Shown here one piece after another: positions 34,587-47,650 of a stretch of DNA of 64,000 nucleotides (position 1 is its first letter; each line of letters opens with the position of its first letter). This stretch comes from Arthrobacter sp. NEB 688 (GTDB lineage Bacteria; Actinomycetota; Actinomycetes; Actinomycetales; Dermatophilaceae). The stretch lies in contig NZ_CP053707.1 in assembly GCF_013201035.1 (NCBI RefSeq), positions 3,782,001 through 3,846,000 on the forward strand, written 5' to 3'. Both the position numbers and the translations under genes were made by a program. The notes below the pieces were generated by a model. It was not told where the DNA came from and searched no databases. It saw only the letters and a list, made by a program, of their open reading frames with translations.

Positions 34587-36181
34587 GCACCCGGCTCGCC
34601 GGGCTCGACCGGCTCCTGCGGCTGGCCCTGCGCCGCGACCGCGTCATCCTGCCGGCCAGCGTCCTCGGCCTGGTCCTGCTGTCGGTCGGGTCGGCGCAGG
34701 CGACGCTCGCCCTCTTCCCCGACGACGCCTCCGCGGTCGCGGGCCTCGCCGACGTCGTCGGCAACCCCGCCGTCGTCGCGATGTACGGCCCGATCAGTGC
34801 GGCCGACGCCGACGCCCTCGCCGTCTTCAAGACCGTGATGATGGGCGCCGTCCTCGTCGCCGTGCTCGCCGTCGTCCTCGTGCGCCGGCACACGCGCACC
34901 GAGGAGGAGGAGGGCCGCCTCGAGCTCGTCGGCGCCGGCGCGGTCGGGCGGTGGGCTCCGCTCGCGGCGGCCGTCGTCGTCGCCCTGCTCGGCGTCGTCG
35001 CGGCCAGCGGCCTGTCCGCCCTCGGCCTCGTCGCCCTGGGGATGGACCCCGCCGGGTCGCTGGCCTTCGGGGTCGCCTGGGCGACAGCGGGTCTCGCGTG
35101 GGTCGGCATCACGGCCACCGCCGTGCAGCTGGCGTCGACCACCCGGGGCGCGGGAGGCCTGGCCTTCGGCGCGCTCGGCGCCGCGTTCGTGCTGCGCGCC
35201 GCCGCGGACTCCGTCGACGGCGGGGTCGTCCACGCGCTCGGCTGGCTCTCGCCGCTCGGGTGGTCCGGCCGCGTCGAGCCCTACGGCCGCGACCGCGCCT
35301 GGGTCCTCCTGCTCGGGCTCGGCGTGCTCGTCGTCGGCGTCGCGGCCGGTCTGGCGGTGCTCGGGCGTCGCGACCTCGGCGCCGGCGTGCTGCCGCCGCG
35401 CCTCGGCCCGGCCCGCGCCGCGCGTCGCCTCTCGGGGCCGGTCGCGCTCGTCGCCCGGCTCGCCACCGGCACCGTCGTCGGGTGGGTCGTCGGGATGCTC
35501 GTCGGCGGCGTCGTGCTCGGCTCGCTGCTCGGCGCGGTCGGCGACCTCACGGCCAACCCCGCGATGGCCCGCTTCCTCGAGGCGCTCGGGGGGTCCGCGG
35601 GCACCATCGAGGACGTCTACCTCGCGAGCGAGACCCGCTTCCTCGCGGTCGCCGTCGCCGCGGCCGGGGTGGCCCTCGTCCTGCGCCTCGGCGCGGCCGA
35701 GCGCTCGGGGATCGGCGAGTCGGTGCTCTCGACGGGCACCAGCCGGCTGCGCTGGTACGCCGCGCACGTCCTCGTCGCGGTCCTCGCGACGACGCTCTTC
35801 CTCGTCGTCGTCGGCGCGACCGTCGGGCTCGTCGGGGCCCGCGCCAGCAGCACGGCGCCGGGGTTCTGGGCGGCGCTCGGCGCGTTCGTGTCGACGCTGC
35901 CGGCGGTCTGGGTGCTCGTGGGCGTCGCGGCCCTCCTCGTCGGGGCGCGACCCCGGACGGCGCCCCTGGCCTGGGGCCTGCTCCTCGTCGGCTTCGTCGT
36001 CGGCGAGCTCGGCCCGACGATGGACCTGCCCGGCTGGCTCGTCGACGCCTCCCCCTTCGCCCACCTCGGCCAGCTGCCCGGCGGCGAGTTCGCCGCCCTC
36101 GCCGCGGTGGTCATGACCCTCCTCGGGGCGGGCCTCGCGGCCGCCGGGGCGCTCGCCTACGACCGGCGCGACGTCGCCTGA
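34583..36181 (+). CDS. ABC-2-type exporter permease (polyketide-antibiotic-exporter like)
   Basis: 532 aa from GTG at 34583 (GTGA overlap). Two homologous halves, about twelve hydrophobic segments in all, with [20 protein letters not shown] near residue 100 and [20 protein letters not shown] near 370 as equivalent cytoplasmic loops. The pattern is that of the large TipT/polyketide exporter permeases of actinobacteria. Probably exports a lipophilic or antibiotic compound under control of the divergent GbsR/MarR protein. Confidence 0.85.
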   Translation: MSTRLAGLDRLLRLALRRDRVILPASVLGLVLLSVGSAQATLALFPDDASAVAGLADVVGNPAVVAMYGPISAADADALAVFKTVMMGAVLVAVLAVVLVRRHTRTEEEEGRLELVGAGAVGRWAPLAAAVVVALLGVVAASGLSALGLVALGMDPAGSLAFGVAWATAGLAWVGITATAVQLASTTRGAGGLAFGALGAAFVLRAAADSVDGGVVHALGWLSPLGWSGRVEPYGRDRAWVLLLGLGVLVVGVAAGLAVLGRRDLGAGVLPPRLGPARAARRLSGPVALVARLATGTVVGWVVGMLVGGVVLGSLLGAVGDLTANPAMARFLEALGGSAGTIEDVYLASETRFLAVAVAAAGVALVLRLGAAERSGIGESVLSTGTSRLRWYAAHVLVAVLATTLFLVVVGATVGLVGARASSTAPGFWAALGAFVSTLPAVWVLVGVAALLVGARPRTAPLAWGLLLVGFVVGELGPTMDLPGWLVDASPFAHLGQLPGGEFAALAAVVMTLLGAGLAAAGALAYDRRDVA

Positions 36182-36187
36182 CGCACG

Positions 36188-36219
36188 CGACCCCGCCCGG
36201 CGGCTGCCGGACGGGGTCG
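36188..36219. terminator. Hairpin between convergent exporter and DUF3352 genes
   Basis: CGACCCCGCCCGGC (36188-36201) pairs with GCCGGACGGGGTCG (36206-36219) with one internal mismatch and a GGCT loop. It starts 6 bp after the permease stop and ends 23 bp before the opposing stop. Likely a bidirectional terminator. Confidence 0.7.
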
Positions 36220-36242
36220 TGCGGTCGTGCGCTCGGACCGGG

Positions 36243-37892
36243 TCAGTCGGTCGTGACGCGCAGGCGGGTGTGCAGCGTGTCGCCCTCGGGCCACACCGAC
36301 ATCCCGACCGCGGCGAGCGGCTCGAGGTTCTTCGCGGCCTCGGGGTCGCTCTCGGCGAGCTTCGCGAGCCAGTTGTCGCGCCCGTCGACGTCGAGGTAGA
36401 ACGCGGCGACCGCGGTGTCGGCGTGCGGGACGACCGAGCGGAAGGCCTCCTGCGAGCCCAGCCGGCCGCCCGTGGCGACGCTCGTGCGGTAGTCGGCGTT
36501 CGGCCCGACGACGACGGTGTCGTGGCCCGCCTGCGTCGTCGCGAGGAGCTCGCCGATGCTCGGGTCGAGCGCCCCCAGCCGCGAGAGCACGTCCTGGATG
36601 CCGGTGGGGTCGCCGGTCACCTTCGCCGCGACCGGAAGGGCGGCCGGTCCGGCGGTGTCGAGCGTCGCCGGGTCGAAACCGCCACCGAGCGAGAGGACCG
36701 TGCTCGTGCCGAAGAGCGTCTCGAGGTCACCGGGCGCGTCGAGGCCGGTCGCCATCTCGATGGTGGAGTAGAGCTCCTCGACGTCCATGCCGGACTGGGC
36801 CGACATCTGCGCCGCCTGCGACTCGAACCACCCGGTGCCCGGGCTCACCGCGAAGGCCGCGAGGGTGTCGTCCGGCAGGGCGGCCATCGAGGCCCCCGCA
36901 CCGGTGCCGAGCATCGCGCGGGTCGCGCCGTCGACACCGCTCGCGCCCTCGAGCTCGAGGCCGCCGCCGGCGAAGCGGAGCGTCATCGCGCCACCGGTGA
37001 ACTCGTCGTACTGCGCGGTGGCGGCGTCTAGCCCACCCAGGTCCTCGCCGAGGTCGAGCGACTCGACGAGCGAGCGGATCTGGCTGCCGGGCTTGGGCGC
37101 GAGGTACATGGTCACGAGGCCCTGGTCGCCGACGGCGCCGGTCCACTCGGTGAAGTCGCGAGAGCCGGCGAGCGTCGTCTTCGCGGCGGCGTCGGCGACG
37201 CGGGTCGCCGTGTCGGCGTCCTTCGCCACGTAGGCCCAGCCGTCGCGGACGACCCAGGTGGGCGTCAGCCCGTCGGTCTTCGCCGCGTCGTCGTTCTCGG
37301 CGCAGGCGAGGAGCTTGAGCATCCCGCGGCCCGCGGCCTCGTCGTCGGACACCTGGACGACGCCGACCGGCACGGAGTCCTCCCCGATCGTGACGCCGGC
37401 GACCGCGGCGCGCTGCCCGAGCCACGGCGTGACGTCGCGGGCGGGGTCGAGGTTGGCGCACTCGTCGTCGGAGAGGACGAGGTCGGTGAGCGTGGTCCCC
37501 AGGTCGGACTTCTCCGAGACGCCCTTCGAGGTCAGGCCCGGGAACTTCGAGAGCGTGCGCAGCGCCTCGACCTTCTGCCCGGCCCCCGGGTCGAGGTCGA
37601 CGGCGGCGTAGGCGAAGGTCGTGCCGGGCAGGACGTCGGCCGGGCGGTCGCCGCCCCCGCCGAGGGCCGTCCAGGCCCAGGCGCCGGCTCCCCCGACGGC
37701 GACGAGCGCGGCGACCCCGCCGATCGCGAGGCCGCGGCCGAGGCCCCGGCGCGGGCCGGGCTGCTCGGTGACGACCGGCTCGGACGGTGCGCCGGCCTCC
37801 GCGGGCTGACCGTCGAAGGTCTCGTGCGCGGGCAGGCCGAAGGACCGCTCGGGGCCGCGGAGCGGGCCGGACGGTGGGACGGACGACGACAT
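36243..37892 (-). CDS. DUF3352 membrane-anchored extracytoplasmic protein
   Basis: 549 aa from ATG at 37892. A cytoplasmic Pro-rich start of about 50 residues is followed by one membrane helix (GLGRGLAIGGVAALVAVGGA, about 50-72). The rest should lie outside: PADVLPGTTFAYAAVDLDPG begins the DUF3352 domain, with two cysteines (DDECANLDP and LLACAENDD) that could form a disulfide. Function is unknown. It follows manC on the same strand but two hairpins separate them. Confidence 0.82.
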   Translation of the reverse strand: MSSSVPPSGPLRGPERSFGLPAHETFDGQPAEAGAPSEPVVTEQPGPRRGLGRGLAIGGVAALVAVGGAGAWAWTALGGGGDRPADVLPGTTFAYAAVDLDPGAGQKVEALRTLSKFPGLTSKGVSEKSDLGTTLTDLVLSDDECANLDPARDVTPWLGQRAAVAGVTIGEDSVPVGVVQVSDDEAAGRGMLKLLACAENDDAAKTDGLTPTWVVRDGWAYVAKDADTATRVADAAAKTTLAGSRDFTEWTGAVGDQGLVTMYLAPKPGSQIRSLVESLDLGEDLGGLDAATAQYDEFTGGAMTLRFAGGGLELEGASGVDGATRAMLGTGAGASMAALPDDTLAAFAVSPGTGWFESQAAQMSAQSGMDVEELYSTIEMATGLDAPGDLETLFGTSTVLSLGGGFDPATLDTAGPAALPVAAKVTGDPTGIQDVLSRLGALDPSIGELLATTQAGHDTVVVGPNADYRTSVATGGRLGSQEAFRSVVPHADTAVAAFYLDVDGRDNWLAKLAESDPEAAKNLEPLAAVGMSVWPEGDTLHTRLRVTTD

Positions 37893-37910
37893 GGGACTCC
37901 CCCTCGGTGG

Positions 37911-37965
37911 GCACCCCTCGCGGGGTGCGGGCTCGGTGGCGCGACCGCCCCCAGGCGGCCGCGCC
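37911..37965. other. Two tandem hairpins between manC and the DUF3352 gene
   Basis: GCACCCC (37911-37917) pairs with GGGGTGC (37922-37928) around TCGC. GGCGCGACCGCC (37938-37949) pairs with GGCGGCCGCGCC (37954-37965) with one A-C mismatch and a CCCA loop. Read on the minus strand they follow manC and precede the DUF3352 start by 19 bp. They are either the manC terminator or a structured leader. Confidence 0.55.
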
Positions 37966-38043
37966 GGAGCGCACCCTATCCACGGGTGGCGACGGGCGGT
38001 AGGGGTCCGGGCCCCGGGTCGGCCGAACGGGTGACGACCGAGG

Positions 38044-39120
38044 TCAGAGCAGGTCGGTGCGGCCCTGCGCCCGCAGTGCGTCGACGACCGCCTTGACCTC
38101 CTGGGCCCGGGCCCGCGTCGTCACGAGCAGCGCGTCGGGGGTGTCGACGACGACGACGTCGTCGAGGCCCACGACGGCGACCCGCCGGCCGCTGCCGGGC
38201 ACGACGACGCCCGAGCCGTCGAGGACGGTGACCTCGGCGCGGTCGCCGAGCACCGCCGTGCCGTCCTGCACCGGGAGAAGCCCCGACAGGCTCGCGAAGT
38301 CGCCCACGTCGTCCCAGCCGAACGGCGCCGGCACGACGACGACCCGGCCGGCCGCGGCGGCCGGCTCGGCCACGGCGTGGTCGATGGCGATCCGCGTCAG
38401 CCCCGGCCACACCTCGTCGAGGCGGTCGGGCTCGGCCGCGACCTCGCGCAGGCCCGCGGCGAGGTCGGGGTGCCACTGCGCGAGGAGGTCGAGCAGGACC
38501 GACGCGCGGACGACGAACATCCCTGCGTTCCACCGGAACTCACCGGAGTCGACGTAGGCACGGGCGCGGTCGGCATCCGGCTTCTCGACGAACTCGACGG
38601 CGTGCAGCGCGGTCGGGAAGCCCTCGAGCGGCGCGCCGGCGCGGATGTAGCCGAACCCGGTGGCGGGGTGGGTCGGCTCGACCCCCAGCGTCACGAGGTG
38701 GCCCTCGCGGGCGACGTCGACGGCCTCGCGCACGGCGGCCCGGAAGGCGTCGGCGTCCGGGATGACGTGGTCGGCGGCGAAGGAGCCGATGACGGCGTCG
38801 GGGTCGGTGCGCTCGACGACGGCGGCGGCGAGGCCGATGGCGGCCATCGAGTCGCGCGGCGCCGGCTCGGCGAGGACCCGACCGGCGGGCAGGTCGGGCA
38901 GCTGCGCGCGGACGGCGTCGGCGTGCGCGGCGCCCGTGACGACGACCGAGCGGTCACCGGTCAGCGGGGCGAGGCGGTCGAGGGTCGCCTGGAGCAGCGA
39001 GCGCCCGCCGCCGGTCAGGTCGAGCAGGAACTTCGGGTGGCCGGCGCGGCTCAGCGGCCAGAGCCGGGTCCCGGCCCCTCCCGCGGGGACGACGGCCCAG
39101 AACCCGGGGATCCCATCCAT
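38044..39120 (-). CDS. manC: Mannose-1-phosphate guanylyltransferase
   Basis: 358 aa from ATG at 39120; single-domain form without the phosphomannose isomerase half. Makes GDP-mannose from GTP and mannose 1-phosphate. Motifs: nucleotide loop VVPAGGAGTRLWPLSRAGHP plus KFLLDL (about 10-35), GSFAADHVI (about 115), EFVEKPDADRARAYVDSG (about 170-187), RWNAGMFVVRASVLL and APFGWDDVGDFASL. Divergent from an MgtA-like mannosyltransferase, which would consume the product in mannolipid synthesis. Confidence 0.93.
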   Translation of the reverse strand: MDGIPGFWAVVPAGGAGTRLWPLSRAGHPKFLLDLTGGGRSLLQATLDRLAPLTGDRSVVVTGAAHADAVRAQLPDLPAGRVLAEPAPRDSMAAIGLAAAVVERTDPDAVIGSFAADHVIPDADAFRAAVREAVDVAREGHLVTLGVEPTHPATGFGYIRAGAPLEGFPTALHAVEFVEKPDADRARAYVDSGEFRWNAGMFVVRASVLLDLLAQWHPDLAAGLREVAAEPDRLDEVWPGLTRIAIDHAVAEPAAAAGRVVVVPAPFGWDDVGDFASLSGLLPVQDGTAVLGDRAEVTVLDGSGVVVPGSGRRVAVVGLDDVVVVDTPDALLVTTRARAQEVKAVVDALRAQGRTDLL

Positions 39121-39209
39121 GGCGCCGAGGCTATCCCGTCACCCGACGGTCACCGGACACGAACCCGCCCGTCGCCGGCCCGTCGCCCGGGCGGCGGACG
39201 CTGGGGGTC

Positions 39210-40391
39210 GTGCGCATCGTCGTCGTCACCGAGTCCTTCCTCCCGACGCTCAACGGCGTCACGACCTCGGTCTGCCGGGTCGTCGAGTGCCTCGCCGCGC
39301 AGGGCCACCGCGTCTCGGTCGTCTGCCCGCGGCCCGCGCCGGCCGAGCACGCCGGCGTGCCGGTGCACGCCGTCCCGTCGCTGCCGGTCCGCGCCTTCCC
39401 GACCGGGCTGCCGTCAGGCGCCGTGCGCGACGTCCTCGAGGAGGTCGCGCCCGACGTCGTCCACGTCGCCTCGCCGTTCGTCCTCGGTGCCCGGGCGCTG
39501 CGCGAGACGGCGCGGCTCGGCATCCCGTCGGTCGCGGTCTACCAGACCGACATGCCGAGCTACCTCGCGCAGCACGCGCCCGGACCGGTCGGGGCCGGTG
39601 CCTCGCAGGCCGCCTGGCGCTGGGTGCGGCGCGTCCACGGGCTGGCCGACCTCACGCTCGCCCCGTCACGGCAGACGATGTCCGAGCTCGCCGCGCACGG
39701 GGTGCCGCGCACCGCCCGGTGGGGGCGCGGCGTGGACGCCCGGCTCTTCCACCCGGGCCGGCGCGCCGCGGTCACGGCAGCGCGGCGCGAGCTGGCGCCC
39801 GACGGCGAGGTGCTCGTCGGGTACGTGGGCCGGCTGGCGCCCGAGAAGGAGCTCGACCGGCTCGCCGCCGTCGCGCGGGTCCCCGGGACGCGCCTGGTCG
39901 TCGTCGGCGACGGCCCCGACCGCGCGCGGACCGAGACGCTGCTGGCCGAGGCGGTCGCGAGCGCGCCGGGTCGCGCCGTCCGCCCGCCCGTCTTCCTCGG
40001 GGCCCGCTCGGGCGAGGCGCTGGCCGACGCCTACGCGCTGCTCGACGTCTTCGTGCACACGGGCACCCGCGAGACCTTCGGCCAGACCCTGCAGGAGGCG
40101 CACGCGAGCGGCCTGCCGGTGGTCGCCCCCGCGCGCGGCGGGCCGCTCGACCTCGTCGACCACGGGCGCACCGGGCTGCTCGCCGACCCCGACCGACCCG
40201 CCGACCTCGCCGCCGCCGTCGCCTCCCTCGTCGCCGACGCACCGCTGCGCGAGCGGATGGGACGGGCCGGGCGCGCGTCCGTCGAGGGGCGCACCTGGGC
40301 CGGCGTCACCGCCGAGCTCGTCAGCCACTACGAGAACGCCGTCGAGATCCGCCGGCGCAGCCGCACCCCCGGCTCCCGCCGCGCCGCCTGA
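39210..40391 (+). CDS. mgtA: GT4 mannosyltransferase (MgtA-like)
   Basis: 393 aa from GTG at 39210. GT-B fold: N-terminal RIVVVTESFLPTLNGVTTSV (the NGV loop of GDP-mannose-dependent enzymes), Rossmann C-domain from YVGRLAPEKELDRL (about 208), and the E-x7-E motif in GTRETFGQTLQEAHASGLPV (about 286-305). It resembles the mycobacterial/corynebacterial mannosyltransferase MgtA that builds mannosyl-glucuronyl-diacylglycerol or phosphatidylinositol mannosides. The acceptor here is inferred. manC lies just upstream, divergent. Confidence 0.8.
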   Translation: MRIVVVTESFLPTLNGVTTSVCRVVECLAAQGHRVSVVCPRPAPAEHAGVPVHAVPSLPVRAFPTGLPSGAVRDVLEEVAPDVVHVASPFVLGARALRETARLGIPSVAVYQTDMPSYLAQHAPGPVGAGASQAAWRWVRRVHGLADLTLAPSRQTMSELAAHGVPRTARWGRGVDARLFHPGRRAAVTAARRELAPDGEVLVGYVGRLAPEKELDRLAAVARVPGTRLVVVGDGPDRARTETLLAEAVASAPGRAVRPPVFLGARSGEALADAYALLDVFVHTGTRETFGQTLQEAHASGLPVVAPARGGPLDLVDHGRTGLLADPDRPADLAAAVASLVADAPLRERMGRAGRASVEGRTWAGVTAELVSHYENAVEIRRRSRTPGSRRAA

Positions 40392-40409
40392 CCGCGGCCG
40401 ACCGACCGG

Positions 40410-40922
40410 TCAGCCGCCGAGCGGGATCGACCGGATGACGCGCCAGACGCCGTCCGGGTCGTGGTGGTAGAGCTCGATGCTCGCGACGGTGAAGGAGCAC
40501 CGGAAACCGGCGAGCCCCTCGAAGGCCCGGTCGAGCGAGGCGTCGTCGAGGTGGTGGGCGATCGTCACGTGCGGATGGTACGGGAAGTCCAGCGTCCGCT
40601 CGACGGGCCCACCGCGCACGGCGCGCTCCAGCTGCTCGCACGAGCCGATGCCCTTGGACACCTGCACGAACACGACGGGCGAGACCGGCCGGAAGGTCCC
40701 GGTGCCGGAGAGCACCACCTCGAACGGCTGCACCGCACGGCACACGTCCTCGAGGTGCGCGACGAACGCCGCGTGGTGCTCCGGGGGCACGGCCGTGGGC
40801 GGCAGCAGGGTGACGTGCGGCGGGATGGCGTCGGCCATCGGGTCGCCGAACCCCGCTCGGGCGGACTGCAGCTGCTCACCCCACGGCTCCGGGATGGTGA
40901 CGGCGACACCGTGGACGGGCAC
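40410..40922 (-). CDS. 2'-5' RNA ligase / 2H phosphoesterase family protein
   Basis: 170 aa from GTG at 40922. Two H-x-T motifs, PPHVTLLPP (about 35-43) and HPHVTIAHH (about 115-123), define the 2H phosphoesterase fold of bacterial RNA ligase ThpR/LigT-like proteins. Spacing and length are normal. The true substrate of bacterial members is uncertain. It begins 9 bp after the trpS stop, on the same strand, so the two are probably cotranscribed. Confidence 0.85.
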   Translation of the reverse strand: MPVHGVAVTIPEPWGEQLQSARAGFGDPMADAIPPHVTLLPPTAVPPEHHAAFVAHLEDVCRAVQPFEVVLSGTGTFRPVSPVVFVQVSKGIGSCEQLERAVRGGPVERTLDFPYHPHVTIAHHLDDASLDRAFEGLAGFRCSFTVASIELYHHDPDGVWRVIRSIPLGG

Positions 40923-40931
40923 GAGCCGGCC

Positions 40932-44486
<3,555 letters not shown>

Positions 44487-44487
<1 letters not shown>

Positions 44488-45398
44488 CAGAAGTAGCCCT
44501 CCTTCTTGCGGTCCTCCATGGCGGCCTCCGAGAACCGGTCGTCGCCGCGGGTGGCGCCGCGCTCGGTGACGCGGGCGACCGACACCTCCTCGACGATCTC
44601 GGCGAGCGTGCTCGCCTCGCTCTCGACGCAGCCGGTGAGGCTGAGGTCGCCGACGGTGCGGAACCGGACGGTGCGCTCCGTGACGACCTCGCCGTCACGG
44701 CAGGGGTTGGCCGGGTGCTCGCTGAGGAGCATCCCGTCGCGCTCGAAGACGCGGCGCCGGTGCGCGAAGTAGATCGAGGGGATCTCGACCTCCTCCTGCT
44801 GCAGGTAGTGCCAGATGTCGAGCTCGGTCCAGTTCGACAGCGGGAAGATCCGCATGTGCTCGCCGGCGTGCAGGCGGCCGTTGTAGAGCGACCACAGCTC
44901 GGGGCGCTGGTTCTTGGGGTCCCACTGCCCGAACTCGTCGCGGTGCGAGTACACGCGCTCCTTGGCGCGGGCCTTCTCCTCGTCGCGCCGGCCGCCGCCG
45001 AACGCCGCGGTGAAGCCGTAGGACTCGATGGCGTCGAGGAGCGTGCCGGTCTGCAGGCGGTTGCGGCTGGTGCGACCGTCGTCGACGACGACGCCCTTCG
45101 CGATCGCGTCGTCGACCGAGGCGACGATCATCTGCGCGCCGAGCCGCTCGACCCAGCTGTCGCGGGTGGCCAGCACCTCGGGGAAGTCCAGGCCGGTGTC
45201 GACCTGAAGCAGCGGGAACGGCAGCCGCGCCGGGTAGAAGGCCTTCTCCGCCAGCCGGAGCATGACGATCGAGTCCTTGCCGCCCGAGAACATGAGCACG
45301 GGGCGCTCGAGTTCCGCGACGACCTCGCGGAAGATGTGGATGGACTCGGACTCGAGCTCGTCGAGCTGGGACAGCCGGTAGTCGGCATGGGTCTGCAC
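44487..45398 (-). CDS. cysD: Sulfate adenylyltransferase subunit 2
   Basis: 303 aa from GTG at 45398, with GGAAGG 10 nt upstream; this matches the usual CysD length. PP-loop LMFSGGKDSIVMLRLAEKAF (about 37-56), VDTGLDFPEVLATRD, AFGGGRRDEEKARAKERVYS and C-terminal RCxExxG-like region KEGYF. Forms APS from sulfate and ATP with CysN. First gene of the minus-strand cysDN operon; cysC is divergent. Confidence 0.95.
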
Positions 45399-45507
45399 GG
45401 GTGGGGAACCTTCCGTCACGGGCACCCGGCCGACCCTACCCGCGGGCCCCTGTCCGCCGTGGGCGGATCCTGCACGTCGGACACCTCCCTCGGGGCAGAC
45501 TGTCCCG

Positions 45508-46662
45508 GTGACCGCCGCGCTGCCGACGATCTGCCCCCCGCGGGCCGACCTCGACGACCTCGTCCTCCTGCGTCGGGGCCTGTACGGCAGCGATGCCCGG
45601 CTCCGTCCCCTGCCCGTCCCCGACGAGGTCCGGGACGCCGCGCTGGCCGCCGGCGGGCTGGTCGTCGTCGACCCCGAGGGCGTCCCCGTCGTGCGGCTGG
45701 AGACCCTCGAGCCGGCCGGCGACGGCGTCGTCCTCGGCGAGCCGCACTGGCTCGGGTGGCCCTCGAGCCGCCCCTTCGAAGCGCTGCACCCCGACGCGCC
45801 GACCGACCTGTCGCACACCGAGGTCGTGCTGGTCGCGGGCCCGGCCGACGTCCCCGCCACCGTCCCGGACGGCGCCGTCGTCCTCGCCCTCGTCTCGACC
45901 TCGCTCGACGGGCCGGCCGACGCGGTCGACACCGTCCGGGCGGCCGTCGCCGCGACGGGCGACCGCTCCCGGGTGCTGGTCCTCCCCCTGCCCCCCGGTG
46001 ACGCGGACCGCCGCCGCCGGCTGCTCGCGACCCTCGGCGTCGACGACGCGCCCGGGGCCACCCCCGCGGACGCGGCCCACGGCGACGACCGTTCCGGCCC
46101 CTCCGAGGACCCCGACGGCCACGGCGGCGTCGTCCTCTTCCTCACCGGCTTCTCCGGGTCCGGCAAGTCCACCGTCGCCCGGGCCGTCGCGACCCACCTG
46201 GTCGAGGACGGTCGCGCGCTCACCCTCCTCGACGGCGACGTCGTCCGGCGCAGCCTGACCGCCGGCCTCGGCTTCAGCGCGGCCGACCGCCGCACCAACG
46301 TCCTGCGCATCGGCTGGGTCGCCGCCGAGGTCGCGCACCACGGCGGCCTCGCCGTCTGCAGCCCGATCGCCCCCGAGGACGAGGTGCGCCGCCAGGTCGC
46401 GGAGCGCGTCCGCGAGCGCGGCGGGCGCTTCGTCCTCGTCCACGTCTCGACCCCGATCGAGGAGTGCGAGCGCCGCGACCGCAAGGGCCTGTACGCCGCC
46501 GCCCGCCGGGGCGACATCCCGGACTTCACCGGCATCTCCGCCCCGTACGACGTTCCAGCCGAGCCCGACCTGCGGCTCGACACCACCGGCCGGGAGGTGC
46601 AGGAGTGCGCGGAGCAGGTCCTCGCCCTCCTGCGTCCCTCCGAGGGGAGCCACCGTGCTTGA
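45508..46662 (+). CDS. cysC: Adenylyl-sulfate kinase with an extra N-terminal domain
   Basis: 384 aa from GTG at 45508, nearly twice the usual CysC length. Residues about 205-384 are a complete APS kinase: P-loop FLTGFSGSGKSTVARAVATH, LDGDVVRRSLTAGLGFSAAD, RRTNVLRIGWVAAEVA, VCSPIAPEDEVRRQV, and the RKGLYAAARRGDIPDFTGIS lid. The first about 175 residues (ADLDDLVLLRRGLYG, PVPDEVRDAALAAGGLVVVD, LGEPHWLGW) look like the PUA-like N-domain of ATP sulfurylase without the catalytic part; this is inference. Produces PAPS. Confidence 0.9.
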   Translation: MTAALPTICPPRADLDDLVLLRRGLYGSDARLRPLPVPDEVRDAALAAGGLVVVDPEGVPVVRLETLEPAGDGVVLGEPHWLGWPSSRPFEALHPDAPTDLSHTEVVLVAGPADVPATVPDGAVVLALVSTSLDGPADAVDTVRAAVAATGDRSRVLVLPLPPGDADRRRRLLATLGVDDAPGATPADAAHGDDRSGPSEDPDGHGGVVLFLTGFSGSGKSTVARAVATHLVEDGRALTLLDGDVVRRSLTAGLGFSAADRRTNVLRIGWVAAEVAHHGGLAVCSPIAPEDEVRRQVAERVRERGGRFVLVHVSTPIEECERRDRKGLYAAARRGDIPDFTGISAPYDVPAEPDLRLDTTGREVQECAEQVLALLRPSEGSHRA

Positions 46663-47650
46663 CGCCCTGTTCACCACCGACGCCCTGGCCGTCCTCGTCG
46701 TCGCCCTCGGCGTCGGCGTGGTCGTCGGCCTGACGGGGATGGGCGGTGGCGCCCTCATGACGCCGGCGCTCGTCTTCCTCGGCATCCCGCCGACCGCCGC
46801 GGTCGCCAACGACCTCGTCGCGGCCGCCATCAACAAGTCGATCGGGGCCGCGGTCCACACCCGGCAGGGCTCCCCCGACCTGCGCCTGGCCGGGATGCTC
46901 GTCGTGGGCTCGGTCCCGAGCGCCCTCGTCGGGGCCTGGCTCGTCGGGCAGCTCGGCTCCGGCGAGGAGGCCCAGGAGACGCTGCGGCTGGCCATCGGCG
47001 TCACGCTGCTGTTCACCGCGGCCACGTACACGGCGCGGGTCTACGGCACGACGTTCCTGGACTGGGGCGGACGCAGCGACTCCGGCCGCACGGCCAAGCT
47101 GGTGCCGACGATCATCGTCGGCGCCGTCGGCGGGTTCCTCGTCGGCCTGACGAGCGTCGGGTCGGGCTCGATCATCATGATCTCGCTGCTCCTGCTCAAC
47201 CCCGGCATGTCCGTCAAGCGGCTCGTCGGCACCGACCTCGTCCAGGCCGTGCCGCTCGTCATCGCCGCGGCCATCGGGCACGTCGTCGTCACGGGCGTCG
47301 ACTGGTCCGTCCTCGTCCCCCTCGTCGTCGGCGGCGCCCCCGGCACGTTCGTCGGGGCGCGCCTGGCCGCCCGCGTCCCGTCGCAGGCGGTGCGCCGCGG
47401 CATCGTCATCGTCCTCACGCTGACCGGCCTCAGCCTGCTGCGCGTCCCGCCGCAGGGCGTCGGCGCCGCCGGTGCGGCCCTGCTCGTCCTCGGCCCGCTC
47501 GCGTGGGCGCTGCTGCGCGTCGGTCACGGGATGCCCGCCTTCCGCGGCTCCGGGTCGAGCAGCCCCGACATCCAGACCTCTCCCCTGCCCGGGGACGACC
47601 CACCCCCGGGCCGTCCCGACCACCCCTCCGACGAGAAGAGCACCCGGTGA
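46655..47650 (+). CDS. TauE/SafE-family membrane permease
   Basis: 331 aa from GTG at 46655, overlapping cysC by 8 nt. Eight or so hydrophobic helices; GVGVVVGLTGMGGGALMTPA and the second repeat GGFLVGLTSVGSGSIIMISL carry the paired Gly-rich motifs of TauE/SafE transporters. The C-terminus is a short Pro/Ser-rich cytoplasmic tail. Its place between cysC and cysQ suggests transport of a sulfur anion (sulfate uptake or sulfite/sulfonate export); direction cannot be seen. Confidence 0.88.
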   Translation: MLDALFTTDALAVLVVALGVGVVVGLTGMGGGALMTPALVFLGIPPTAAVANDLVAAAINKSIGAAVHTRQGSPDLRLAGMLVVGSVPSALVGAWLVGQLGSGEEAQETLRLAIGVTLLFTAATYTARVYGTTFLDWGGRSDSGRTAKLVPTIIVGAVGGFLVGLTSVGSGSIIMISLLLLNPGMSVKRLVGTDLVQAVPLVIAAAIGHVVVTGVDWSVLVPLVVGGAPGTFVGARLAARVPSQAVRRGIVIVLTLTGLSLLRVPPQGVGAAGAALLVLGPLAWALLRVGHGMPAFRGSGSSSPDIQTSPLPGDDPPPGRPDHPSDEKSTR

